Below, one piece after another: positions 33,066 to 41,491 of a stretch of DNA of 64,000 bases. The DNA comes from Citrobacter sp. On2M. Lineage in GTDB: Bacteria > Pseudomonadota > Gammaproteobacteria > Enterobacterales > Enterobacteriaceae. The DNA is taken from assembly GCF_018035235.1 (NCBI RefSeq), contig NZ_WPCV01000002.1, positions 1,116,001 through 1,180,000 on the forward strand, given 5' to 3'. The translations under genes were made by a program, and so were the position numbers. The notes beneath the pieces are model-generated. The model saw only the letters and a list, made by a program, of their open reading frames with translations. It was not told the DNA's origin and searched no databases. The first letter of the stretch is position 1. Each line of letters opens with the position of its first letter.

Positions 33066-33341
33066 ATGAAAAAACATTGGCTGATGGGAATTATAATTCT
33101 GACTTATGGAATGAGTGTTTTTGCTTCCGATACTGCCTCTTTAACCATCGACGGCAGGGTAGTCGAACCGACTTGTAGTACTGATGTTGTAAATAATGAA
33201 ATACATCAACGATGTGGAGAAACTCTTCATCTTTCAACTATCAACAATGTGACGTCTTCGCCTGCGCGAGGCGTGGTGACTGATATTGTTATTGTTCATG
33301 GTGATAGTTCGCGGCAGATCGTGCTAAATAGCTATGATTAA
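33066..33341 (+). CDS. yehE: YehE, small exported protein (DUF2574)
   Basis: A 91-residue protein with a signal peptide (residues 1-20, ending VFA) and two cysteines (TCST and RCGE) that could form a disulfide, as in fimbrial-type proteins. It resembles E. coli YehE, which sits at the same place upstream of yehD. ATG at 33066 follows AGGAG. It could be an accessory periplasmic protein of the fimbrial cluster, but no function is known. The 282 bases between it and yehD are A+T-rich and hold no gene that I see; they probably contain the fimbrial promoter. Confidence 0.85.
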   Translation: MKKHWLMGIIILTYGMSVFASDTASLTIDGRVVEPTCSTDVVNNEIHQRCGETLHLSTINNVTSSPARGVVTDIVIVHGDSSRQIVLNSYD

Positions 33342-33623
33342 AAAAGTTTCTTTTTATTCATGGCTAGATATAGTTTTGAAGAATGATGCCTAGTTTTATA
33401 TTTGTTTGAAGAATCTCGCCCCAGCTAGTTAATGCCATTAAGTTATTAATTCTAATAATAACTTAAACTGTCACTTATTTGTTGTGATTATATTGCAATG
33501 ATTAATTTGAGTTAAGTCAATAAAACAACGCGTTTACATTGCGGTAACTTTTTTCCTGTGAGAATTTAATTTCAAGAAATACCACCTCTTAATAATAGAA
33601 ATTAATTCATTAAGGAAGATATT

Positions 33624-34154
33624 ATGAAAGCTTCAATCATTTCTGCTACTGTTCTTTCTGCTGTATTTATGAGCGCAGGGGTTTTTGCTGCTGATACCGA
33701 TCAGGGTGAACTGATTATTACTGGTAAGGTGGTGGGAACTACCTGTAAATTTACGGGCGATAGTACGGCGACCATTGGTATGAACCAAATTGGTGCTGAC
33801 AGATTAAATACCTTAAGCGCTGGTGGTGTTTATGATGGATACTCAAATAAAACCACCGTTCCCTTAACCGTTGAATGTACTGGTACTGCAGCGCCGAAAA
33901 TAACTTTCTCCAGCTCGCAATTTGACAGTAATAATAAACACATTACACGAAATACCGCATCAAATAATGGTGCTGGTTTTGCGGTCTATTATGGTGATAA
34001 ACAGGTTAATCCTGATTCAAGTATTAATTTAACGAAAACCGCAGACAATAAATATGTTCTGGACTTTAGCGCACGCTACGCGAAAGTGGGTTCAACTGAC
34101 GTCACCGCTGGTGATGTGGCCTCTTCGCTGACGATGACTGTAGTTACTGATTAA
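33624..34154 (+). CDS. yehD: YehD-type major fimbrial subunit
   Basis: A 176-residue fimbrial subunit with a signal peptide (residues 1-22, ending VFA). Mature residues show the pilin pattern: a conserved cysteine pair (TTCKF near residue 41 and VECTG near residue 84), a G-rich strand, and a C-terminal donor-strand region ending TMTVVTD. Likely the shaft subunit of a chaperone-usher fimbria of the Yeh/Stc type. AAGGAAG precedes the ATG. It is A+T-rich relative to flanking core genes. Confidence 0.85.
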   Translation: MKASIISATVLSAVFMSAGVFAADTDQGELIITGKVVGTTCKFTGDSTATIGMNQIGADRLNTLSAGGVYDGYSNKTTVPLTVECTGTAAPKITFSSSQFDSNNKHITRNTASNNGAGFAVYYGDKQVNPDSSINLTKTADNKYVLDFSARYAKVGSTDVTAGDVASSLTMTVVTD

Positions 34155-34172
34155 GATTACAATCCTGTTTGT

Positions 34173-34195
34173 CGGCGGCTGTGGCCGCCGGTTTT
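34173..34195 (+). terminator. Intercistronic hairpin between yehD and yehC
   Basis: CGGCGGC and GCCGCCG form a stem with a four-base loop, followed by five T. Such attenuators after the major subunit gene are common in fimbrial operons and give more subunit than chaperone and usher mRNA. Confidence 0.7.
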
Positions 34196-34217
34196 TGCTG
34201 TAGTAAGGATAATTATA

Positions 34218-34899
34218 ATGAAAAAGTTATTAATATTATTTTTTGCTGGCTCGGTAATGCCGGCGTGGGGAGGTATTTATATTTACGGCACTCGTGTCAT
34301 TTATCCGGCGCAGAAAAAAGAAATTACCGTGCAAATCATGAACGAAGGCAGTCGTGGTGCTCTGGTTCAGTCGTGGATTGACGATGGTGATACCAGCCTG
34401 CCGCCAGAGAAAATTCAGGTACCGTTTGTGATGACTCCGCCAGTAGCAAAGGTTAGCGGTGGTTCCGGCCAGCAGCTGAAAATTAAGCAGTTAGCAAAAA
34501 CGTTACCGAAAGATCGTGAAAGCCTTTTTTTTCTTAATGTGCTCGATATACCTCCTAATTCAGCGGAATCAGAAGGTAAAAATATAATTAAATTTGCTAT
34601 GCAGAACCGCATCAAATTTTATTTATCGCCCACAGGGTGTTTCTGGTGTTGATAAAAAAAGTTTTACCCATCTGAATGTCAGTCATGCTAGTGGTGGGAT
34701 AAAAATTAAAAATAATTCTGCTAACTGGATTACTATTCCTGAATTGATAGGTGGTTCAAAAATTAATAAGGAAACGTTACTGTTAGCACCGTGGTCAGAG
34801 AAAATGTTAAGTACTACCGCTGTTGTTAGTGACTACAAGGTTACACTTATTGACGATTACGGTAATTATTTGAGTGAAAGAATAGAAACTGAAAAATAG
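34218..34899 (+). pseudogene. yehC: YehC-type periplasmic fimbrial chaperone, broken by a one-base frameshift
   Basis: Two overlapping readings make one PapD-like chaperone. The first (34218-34652) has a signal peptide, the G1-strand region TRVIYPAQKKEITVQI and FLNVLDIPPNS, then falls into a wrong frame ending PTGCFWC. The second frame carries on with YRPQGVSGVDKKSF to 34899. Removing one T from the run of four at 34617-34620 restores KFIYRPQGV and a 226-residue protein, the normal chaperone length. Without it, the C-terminal domain is lost and subunits should not be delivered to the usher. Causes could be mutation, slippage (phase variation) or a sequencing error. All the rest of the gene is well kept, so the lesion is recent or artefactual. 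Confidence 0.85.
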
Positions 34900-34913
34900 C
34901 TCAAGGACTGGCT

Positions 34914-37403
34914 ATGTTAAAGATCAATTCGATTACACTGGCCATCCTGTCGGTGCTGACGGCCTCATCATCTGCATGGGCTGAAGAAGAAACCTTTGAT
35001 ACCCACTTTATGATCGGTGGTTTAAATGGTGAAAAAATATCCCGCTATCAAATTGATGGCGATAAGCCAATGCCCGGAATGTATGAAATGGATGTTTATG
35101 TAAATAATCATTGGCGGGGTCATTATAATATTGATATTGAATCCGATCCGGATGCGGCATGCTTATCCTGGGCGCAGTTGCAGAAAATTGGTATTCGTAC
35201 TGAGGGGATTAAAGCAGATAAAACTGTAGAGTGTGTACCACTGCGCGCGGCAGTTCAGGGCGGCAGTGTCGGTTATGACATAGGGCAATTTATTCTGAAT
35301 CTAAGCGTGCCGCATGCGTATGTGCTTGAACATGAGTCAGGATATATGTCGCCTGAAACCTGGGAACGCGGGGTTAACGCTTTTTATACATCTTATTACG
35401 CCAGCCAGTATTACAGTAATTATAAACACGGCGGCGATGATAAAAGTAGCTATGTGAACCTGAATAGCGGGTTGAACCTGCTTGGATGGCAGTTGCACTC
35501 AAATGCCAACTATATAAAAGGCAACGAGGACAGCGGTAATTGGAAAAGTAACACGTTATATATGGAGCGCGGTATCCCGCAAATACTTGGCACGCTACGT
35601 ACCGGAGATATGTACACCGGTTCGGATATCTTTGACGCGGTACGTTTTCGCGGTGTGCGTATCTGGCGTGATATGCAAATGTTACCGAACTCAAAACAGA
35701 ATTTTACCCCAGTAGTACATGGGATTGCCCAGAGCAACGCGTTGGTAACCATCGAACAAAACGGCTTTGTTATTTATCAGAAAGAAGTTCCACCAGGCCC
35801 ATTTGCTATTGATGATCTGCAACTTGCTGGCGGCGGCGCGGATTTAGATGTGAGCGTGAAAGAGGCCGACGGCTCAGTATCCCATTACCTGGTGCCTTAT
35901 TCATCTGTGCCGAATATGCTGCAGTCAGGCGTATCAAAATATGATTTTGCTGCCGGGCGTAGCCATATTGAGGGGGCTGGCAATCAGTATGATTTCCTAC
36001 AGGGCAGTTATCAGTATGGTATGAACAATTTGCTAACGGTCTATGGCGGTACAATGCTGTCGCAGAATTATTCTTCATTTGTGCTCGGGACCGGCTGGAA
36101 TACACCTATTGGCTCGGTATTGGTAGATGCCACGCGATCACATAGCGAACAGGATAATGGTGATGTTTTTGATGGTCAGAGCTATCAGGTTGCGTGGAAC
36201 AAGTATGTCGCCCAGACCAGCACGCAGTTTGCGCTGGCAGCTTATCGTTATTCATCGCGGGATTATCGTAGCTTTAATGACTACGTGTGGGCGAATAATA
36301 AAAATCACTATCACCGCGATGAAAATGATGTTTATGACCTTGCGGACTACTATCAGAACGACTTTGGCCGTAAGAACAGTTTTTCTCTGAACATCAACCA
36401 GGCACTGGCTGCTGATTGGGGATTTCTGGCCGTCAGCGGTTTGTGGCGTGACTACTGGCAACGTAGTGGAACGGGTAAAGATTATCAGTTGAGTTATTCG
36501 AACACGTGGCAGCGAGTTAGCTATACCTTTGCCGTTAGCCAAACGTACGATCAGGATAATCACGAGGATAAGCGTTTTAACCTGTACATTTCCATCCCGT
36601 TTTCGTGGGGGGACGGTATTTCCGCTCCTCGGCGCGATCTGTTCGTTTCTAACTCAACAACGTTTGATGATGATGGTTATCAGTCGAATAACGCCAGCTT
36701 AAGCGGGGTGGCGGGTAATCGCGATCAATTCAGCTATGGCGCCAACCTCAGTCACCAACGACAAGAGAACGAGACAACGGCGGGCGGTAGCATGGTCTGG
36801 CGCGCGGCAATGGCGACTGTGGGCGGCAGCTACAGCCAGTCGAATAAGTATCAACAGGCCAGCGGTAATATTCAGGGCGGTGTTGTGGTGTGGTCTGACG
36901 GCGTGGCGCTGACGTCCCGGCTTTCCGATACTTTCGCCATTGTTAAAGCGCCGGGGTTACAGGGGGCGGCGGTGCAGGGACAGCGTTACTTAACGACGAA
37001 CAGCAAAGGTTACGCGGTTTATGACGGCCTGACCCCGTATCGCGAAAATATGCTGATGCTGGATCTTTCTGACAGCCACAGCGATGTTGCCTTACTTGGC
37101 AACCGCAAAGGTGCGGTACCTTATCGCGGTGCGGTTGTACTGGCGGAGTATGAAACTGACAGGCGTAAACCCTGGTATTTTCTTGCCCAGCGTCCGGACG
37201 GCTCTCCGTTATCGTTTGGCTATGAGGTTGAAGATAGTGCGGGTAATAACATTGGTCTGGTCGGCCAGGGCAGTCGGTTATTTATTCGCACCAACGACAT
37301 TCCTGCGTCGGTACGCGTCGCGGTTAATAAACAGCTGGGACAATTCTGCACGATTACCTTCGATAAGGCGGTTGATGAGAATGAAGTCTATATTTGCCGA
37401 TAA
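34914..37403 (+). CDS. yehB: YehB-type outer-membrane fimbrial usher
   Basis: An 829-residue usher with a signal peptide (residues 1-23, ending AWA), the N-terminal chaperone-binding domain (FDTHFMIGGLNGE onwards), a 24-strand beta-barrel interrupted by a plug, and two C-terminal domains ending in a C-terminal cysteine pair (QFCTITFD ... YICR). It exports and assembles subunits delivered by the chaperone. The gene follows yehC by 14 bases with AAGGA before the ATG and overlaps the upstream reading of yehA. It is intact, unlike yehC. Confidence 0.93.
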   Translation: MLKINSITLAILSVLTASSSAWAEEETFDTHFMIGGLNGEKISRYQIDGDKPMPGMYEMDVYVNNHWRGHYNIDIESDPDAACLSWAQLQKIGIRTEGIKADKTVECVPLRAAVQGGSVGYDIGQFILNLSVPHAYVLEHESGYMSPETWERGVNAFYTSYYASQYYSNYKHGGDDKSSYVNLNSGLNLLGWQLHSNANYIKGNEDSGNWKSNTLYMERGIPQILGTLRTGDMYTGSDIFDAVRFRGVRIWRDMQMLPNSKQNFTPVVHGIAQSNALVTIEQNGFVIYQKEVPPGPFAIDDLQLAGGGADLDVSVKEADGSVSHYLVPYSSVPNMLQSGVSKYDFAAGRSHIEGAGNQYDFLQGSYQYGMNNLLTVYGGTMLSQNYSSFVLGTGWNTPIGSVLVDATRSHSEQDNGDVFDGQSYQVAWNKYVAQTSTQFALAAYRYSSRDYRSFNDYVWANNKNHYHRDENDVYDLADYYQNDFGRKNSFSLNINQALAADWGFLAVSGLWRDYWQRSGTGKDYQLSYSNTWQRVSYTFAVSQTYDQDNHEDKRFNLYISIPFSWGDGISAPRRDLFVSNSTTFDDDGYQSNNASLSGVAGNRDQFSYGANLSHQRQENETTAGGSMVWRAAMATVGGSYSQSNKYQQASGNIQGGVVVWSDGVALTSRLSDTFAIVKAPGLQGAAVQGQRYLTTNSKGYAVYDGLTPYRENMLMLDLSDSHSDVALLGNRKGAVPYRGAVVLAEYETDRRKPWYFLAQRPDGSPLSFGYEVEDSAGNNIGLVGQGSRLFIRTNDIPASVRVAVNKQLGQFCTITFDKAVDENEVYICR

Positions 37404-37414
37404 GGATGCGAAAT

Positions 37415-38398
37415 ATGAAAGAGTATCTGTATTTACTATTTTTGCTATTGTCATCCTTTGGGGTACAGGCGGGATGTACGTTTCAGTCATTAAACGGGGG
37501 AACATCGACAATCAATCTGGATATGACATCCGGTAAGGCGACAGCAAAAGTAAATCTCAATGCCAGTGGCAATATAACATGTACTGCTAATACCGATAGT
37601 TTATATTATGCAACACCCCTCAAGGATTATATTGTTGCTATCCAGGGGAGCAGCGGTAAGAAGGTATTAATTAGTATTAATTTAACGAGTAATGATTTTC
37701 CTGTCAGTATTGGTCGAACAACTGTAAGTGCCGGTGAAACACTAAATACCAAGAATTTCACCATTACAGCAAGTTATTTGAGTTCAGGCACCGCAAAACA
37801 GACGGTATCTGGCGATGCGTTTAGTTTGAGCGATTCAGCGGTCAGTATTACTGCTGAAAATGACTGCACAGCAAACTGGTTAGCTTATCTTTTTTGTTGG
37901 GCTACAAAGCGGTTGTCGAATACTTCAACCTTTACCCAGAATATGAACTTCACTGTAACGCACAAACCAACAACCTGTCGTTTCTCAAAAACTACATATG
38001 AGATAAAAATGCCGGATACGACGCTAAAAGAAATATTAAGTGCAAACAATACTAAATCAGGTTCTACAGATCTCACACTGAGTTGCGAAGGTATCAACGG
38101 CGTCACTACCAATCCAGTCAGTTTTAAAGTTGCGCGTGGCGACTGGAATGATAGTGGGACAATATTGATAAATACTTTAACGGGTGGTGCAAAGGGCGTA
38201 GGTTTCCAGATTTACAACGGCAGTGCGACCTCGCCGTTGAAATTGGGGGATACGCTGATGAACAAAATACCTAAACTGACTGAAATCAAAAGTGGCTACA
38301 CGTTCCCCATCACCGCGAAATATGTTCGCGTAACAGGAGAATCACTACAGCCTGGTGAGGTACAAAGTAAAGTGATCTTTGCGGTATCTTACGACTGA
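37415..38398 (+). CDS. yehA: YehA-type fimbrial tip protein or adhesin
   Basis: A 327-residue protein at the end of the fimbrial operon. It has a signal peptide (residues 1-19, ending VQA) and a mature N-terminus beginning GCTFQSLNGG. It appears to have two domains, an N-terminal putative receptor-binding one (to about residue 180) and a C-terminal pilin domain starting HKPTTCRFSKTTYEIK with cysteines near residues 192 and 228. It resembles E. coli YehA. The reading could begin at 37394, but ATG at 37415 follows AAGGA and gives a clean signal peptide. Confidence 0.83.
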   Translation: MKEYLYLLFLLLSSFGVQAGCTFQSLNGGTSTINLDMTSGKATAKVNLNASGNITCTANTDSLYYATPLKDYIVAIQGSSGKKVLISINLTSNDFPVSIGRTTVSAGETLNTKNFTITASYLSSGTAKQTVSGDAFSLSDSAVSITAENDCTANWLAYLFCWATKRLSNTSTFTQNMNFTVTHKPTTCRFSKTTYEIKMPDTTLKEILSANNTKSGSTDLTLSCEGINGVTTNPVSFKVARGDWNDSGTILINTLTGGAKGVGFQIYNGSATSPLKLGDTLMNKIPKLTEIKSGYTFPITAKYVRVTGESLQPGEVQSKVIFAVSYD

Positions 38399-38415
38399 TT
38401 GATTGGTGGTTATTT

Positions 38416-38447
38416 CACGTACTTTCTTGCTGAAAGTACGTGTTTTT
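38416..38447 (+). terminator. Terminator of the fimbrial operon
   Basis: CACGTACTTTC and GAAAGTACGTG form a perfect 11-bp stem with a five-base loop and are followed by five T, 17 bases after the yehA stop. Confidence 0.92.
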
Positions 38448-38453
38448 ATTCTA

Positions 38454-38786
38454 TTAACGATGATAAAAAATCTCGCCGTCGTAGGCTTTAATGATCTTAG
38501 CATCGGCATCATTGACCAGCACATACGCGCCGCCCATGTAGGTCCAGTGGGTGCCTGCCGTCGGTGCGGGCAGGTTGCGCAGATTCCACTGCTTTATGGT
38601 GTATTCGTCGGTGAGATACAGTGGTGGAACCTTGTCACCGGGTTTGAAATGGGTGAAGTCAGCAATAAAGCTGCTCAGCTCATACTTATCAATTCCGGTG
38701 GGGGCAGCTTTTGTGGCCGGTGCGGCCCAGACGACACTGCTCGCAAGCAGAAGTGCGCTCAGCAACATTTTATTTTTCATACCCAT
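38454..38786 (-). CDS. rcnB: RcnB, periplasmic nickel/cobalt homeostasis protein
   Basis: A 110-residue exported protein with a signal peptide ending VWA and a short RcnB domain (YELSSFIADFTHFKPGD and GTHWTYMGGAYVLV near the C-terminus). It is very close to E. coli RcnB over its length. RcnB modulates nickel and cobalt content with the efflux pump RcnA. In K-12 the order is thiM, rcnR, rcnA, rcnB; here rcnR and rcnA are missing from this place. A second ATG at 38780 has better spacing from AGAGAGG and would give 108 residues. Confidence 0.9.
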   Translation of the reverse strand: MGMKNKMLLSALLLASSVVWAAPATKAAPTGIDKYELSSFIADFTHFKPGDKVPPLYLTDEYTIKQWNLRNLPAPTAGTHWTYMGGAYVLVNDADAKIIKAYDGEIFYHR

Positions 38787-38992
38787 CCTCTCTACTTATT
38801 CGGGTCGTCAAAATCAGTCGTGTATCATTTCTGGCTTACAGGATATCTGACAAGCACTATTTTGTGAGTACTCCAGTTATTTCGTAAAAAGTGTAAATGA
38901 AGTGCAGATATGCGGCAATGTTGGCCCGCAATTTACAACATGGCGTGCAGACAGTATCCTGTCGCTGAAACCGGTGTAACATGTTTCGGTTT

Positions 38993-39085
38993 CAACGACT
39001 CGGGGTGCCCTTCTTTGTGAAGGCTGAGAAATACCCGTACCACCTGATCTGGATAATGCCAGCGTAGGGAAGTCTGACACTGCTC
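38993..39085 (+). ncRNA. TPP riboswitch (THI element) of thiM
   Basis: The conserved TPP aptamer is present: CGGGGTGCCC, GGCTGAGAAATACCC, ACCTGATCTGGATAATGCCA and GCGTAGGGAAGT, nearly identical to the E. coli thiM element. Binding of thiamine pyrophosphate hides the thiM ribosome-binding site. The stretch from rcnB to here (38787-38992) holds the divergent promoters and no gene that I can identify. Confidence 0.95.
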
Positions 39086-39118
39086 GTGTCCCTTCTTCGC
39101 GCGGGCAGGAGCTGAACC

Positions 39119-39907
39119 ATGCAGCCTGACCTGCACTGCCGCGCGCTTGCGGCCCACACCTTACATCAATTTAGAACGCTTTGCCCACTCACACACTGTA
39201 TGACCAACGAGGTTGTGCAAAGCTTTACGGCCAATACGTTACTCGCACTTGGCGCATCACCAGCGATGGTGATCGAACCTGAAGAAGCAAGCCAGTTTGC
39301 GGCTATCGCCAGTGCGCTGCTAATTAACGTGGGTACGCTGACCGAGAGCCGCGCCATTGCCATGCGCGCGGCGGTCGAACAGGCGCTGCGGGCTAATACT
39401 CCCTGGACGCTCGATCCCGTTGCCGTAGGCGCACTGGCGTTTCGTCGTCGCTTCTGTCTGGATTTACTGGCGCTACAGCCCGCCGCTATTCGCGGTAATG
39501 CCTCGGAAATCCTTGCGCTGGCGGGGATGAACGGTGGAGGGCGCGGTGTAGACACGACTGATACACCAGCGGTAGCCCTCCCGGCTGCGCAGGCGCTGGC
39601 GCGTCAGGTTGGGACCGTTGTCGTGGTTACCGGCGAAGTTGACTACGTTACCGATGGTCAGCGTACCGTCTGCGTGAACGGCGGTGACCCGTTGATGACC
39701 CGAGTGGTGGGTACCGGATGTGCGCTGTCGGCGGTTGTTGCGGCCAGTTGTGCTTTGCGTGGTGACAGACTTGATAACGTCGCTTCAGCCTGCAGCTGGA
39801 TGAAACAGGCCGGACAAATAGCTACAGAACAATCAACCGGACCGGGAAGTTTTGTTCCGGCATTTATCGACGCCCTCTATAACCTGACCGCCCAGGAGCA
39901 AGCATGA
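39119..39907 (+). CDS. thiM: Hydroxyethylthiazole kinase
   Basis: A 262-residue ribokinase-like kinase that phosphorylates hydroxyethylthiazole in thiamine salvage. Landmarks are [26 protein letters not shown] near residue 22 (substrate site; quoted in part: [10 protein letters not shown]), [11 protein letters not shown] near residue 97, and the C-terminal [10 protein letters not shown] near residue 196 with the catalytic cysteine. ATG lies after GCAGGAG. Its stop overlaps the thiD start by 4 bases. Control is by the TPP riboswitch upstream. Confidence 0.95.
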   Translation: MQPDLHCRALAAHTLHQFRTLCPLTHCMTNEVVQSFTANTLLALGASPAMVIEPEEASQFAAIASALLINVGTLTESRAIAMRAAVEQALRANTPWTLDPVAVGALAFRRRFCLDLLALQPAAIRGNASEILALAGMNGGGRGVDTTDTPAVALPAAQALARQVGTVVVVTGEVDYVTDGQRTVCVNGGDPLMTRVVGTGCALSAVVAASCALRGDRLDNVASACSWMKQAGQIATEQSTGPGSFVPAFIDALYNLTAQEQA

Positions 39908-40704
39908 AACGGATTAACGCATTAACGATCGCAGGAACCGATCCAAGCGGTGGCGCAGGTATTCAGGCCGATTTAAAAACCTTCTCGGCGCTTGGCGCAT
40001 ACGGCTGCTCGGTTATTACCGCGTTGGTGGCACAAAATACGCGCGGGGTGCAGTCGGTGTATCGCATTGAACCTGACTTTGTTGCTGCACAACTGGACTC
40101 GGTGTTTAGTGATGTACGTATCGACACAACCAAAATTGGTATGCTGGCGGAGACTGATATTGTTGAAGCGGTTGCCGAACGTTTGCGTCGTCATCGAGTG
40201 CGAAATGTGGTGCTGGATACGGTGATGCTGGCGAAAAGCGGCGATCCGCTGTTATCTCCTTCTGCGGTAGAAACGCTGCGTACCCGTTTGCTGCCACAGG
40301 TCTCGATTATCACACCAAATTTACCCGAAGCCGCGGCACTTCTCGGGGCATCGCATGCGCAAACTGAGCAGGAGATGTTAGAGCAGGGAAGGGCGCTACG
40401 GGCGCTGGGCTGTGAGGCGGTGTTAATGAAAGGGGGACATCTCGATGATGTGCAAAGCCCGGACTGGCTCTTTACCCGTGAGGGTGAACAGCGTTTTACC
40501 GCGCCAAGGGTGATGACCAAAAATACCCATGGCACCGGCTGTACGCTCTCGGCGGCGCTGGCGGCGCTGCGCCCACGTCATGATAACTGGGCAGAAACAG
40601 TACAGGAGGCAAAGCTGTGGCTTTCAGCTGCGCTGGCGCAAGCCGACACCCTGGAAGTTGGCGAGGGAATAGGTCCGGTGCATCATTTCCACGCGTGGTG
40701 GTAA
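39904..40704 (+). CDS. thiD: Hydroxymethylpyrimidine/phosphomethylpyrimidine kinase
   Basis: A 266-residue kinase that makes HMP-P and HMP-PP for thiamine synthesis. It begins with [17 protein letters not shown] near residue 7, the substrate and phosphate motif of the family, and has [19 protein letters not shown] near residue 202, holding the anion hole and catalytic Cys/Gly region. It overlaps thiM by 4 bases, so translation is likely coupled. In E. coli yegX follows; here yegW follows directly. Confidence 0.95.
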   Translation: MKRINALTIAGTDPSGGAGIQADLKTFSALGAYGCSVITALVAQNTRGVQSVYRIEPDFVAAQLDSVFSDVRIDTTKIGMLAETDIVEAVAERLRRHRVRNVVLDTVMLAKSGDPLLSPSAVETLRTRLLPQVSIITPNLPEAAALLGASHAQTEQEMLEQGRALRALGCEAVLMKGGHLDDVQSPDWLFTREGEQRFTAPRVMTKNTHGTGCTLSAALAALRPRHDNWAETVQEAKLWLSAALAQADTLEVGEGIGPVHHFHAWW

Positions 40705-40744
40705 TCGGTATACTGGCTGCAGAAACGGCTGCAGGAAAAGATAA

Positions 40745-41491
40745 ATGGAACAAGCGCATACCCAGCTTATCGCGCAACTGAATGAGCGCATTTCAGCGGC
40801 TGATAACACACCGCTGTATCTGAAGTTTGCCCAAACGGTGAAAAACGCTGTGCGCAGCGGGGTTCTGGAGCATGGGAATATCCTGCCGGGCGAGCGCGAT
40901 CTCAGTCAGTTGACCGGCGTTTCGCGAATTACGGTGCGTAAGGCGATGCAGGCCCTGGAAGAAGAAGGCGTAGTGACGCGTGCCCGTGGTTATGGGACAC
41001 AGATCAACAACATTTTCGAGTATTCGCTCAAAGAGGCGCGTGGTTTTTCCCAGCAGGTGGTGTTGCGCGGTAAAAAACCAGATACGTTGTGGGTCAACAA
41101 GCGCATTGTGCCCTGCCCGGAAGAGGTGGCCCAGCATCTGGCGGTTGCCGTAGGGAGTGACGTCTTTCTGCTCAAGCGCATTCGCTATGTAGATGAAGAC
41201 GCGGTTTCTATTGAAGAGTCATGGGTTCCTGTCCATCTAATCCATGATGTCGATGCCATCGGCGTTTCACTGTATGACTATTTTCGCAGCCAGCATATCT
41301 TCCCGCAGCGCACGCGCTCACGCGTCAGCGCCCGAATGCCTGACGCAGAGTTCCAGGCACATATCCAAATGGACAGCAAAGTGCCGGTACTGGTGATCAA
41401 GCAGGTAGCGCTTGACCAACAGCAACGGCCCATTGAATACAGCATCAGCTACTGTCGAAGCGATCTATACGTCTTTGTGTGCGAGGAGTAG
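40745..41491 (+). CDS. yegW: YegW, GntR/HutC-family regulator
   Basis: A 248-residue HutC-type GntR regulator: winged helix in residues 20-90 (ILPGERDLSQLTGVSRITVRKAMQ) and a UTRA ligand domain after about residue 110. It lies tail-to-tail with the yegTUV operon, overlapping yegV by 27 bases at the 3' ends. It probably represses yegTUV, whose products handle a nucleoside or sugar; this is inference from neighbourhood. ATG follows AGGAAAA. Confidence 0.89.
   Translation: MEQAHTQLIAQLNERISAADNTPLYLKFAQTVKNAVRSGVLEHGNILPGERDLSQLTGVSRITVRKAMQALEEEGVVTRARGYGTQINNIFEYSLKEARGFSQQVVLRGKKPDTLWVNKRIVPCPEEVAQHLAVAVGSDVFLLKRIRYVDEDAVSIEESWVPVHLIHDVDAIGVSLYDYFRSQHIFPQRTRSRVSARMPDAEFQAHIQMDSKVPVLVIKQVALDQQQRPIEYSISYCRSDLYVFVCEE

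Noticed and set aside
38860-38880. TACTCCAGTTA near rcnB as a remnant of an RcnR operator
   Set aside because: It lacks the G/C tract between the TACT and AGTA halves; the similarity is too short to trust.
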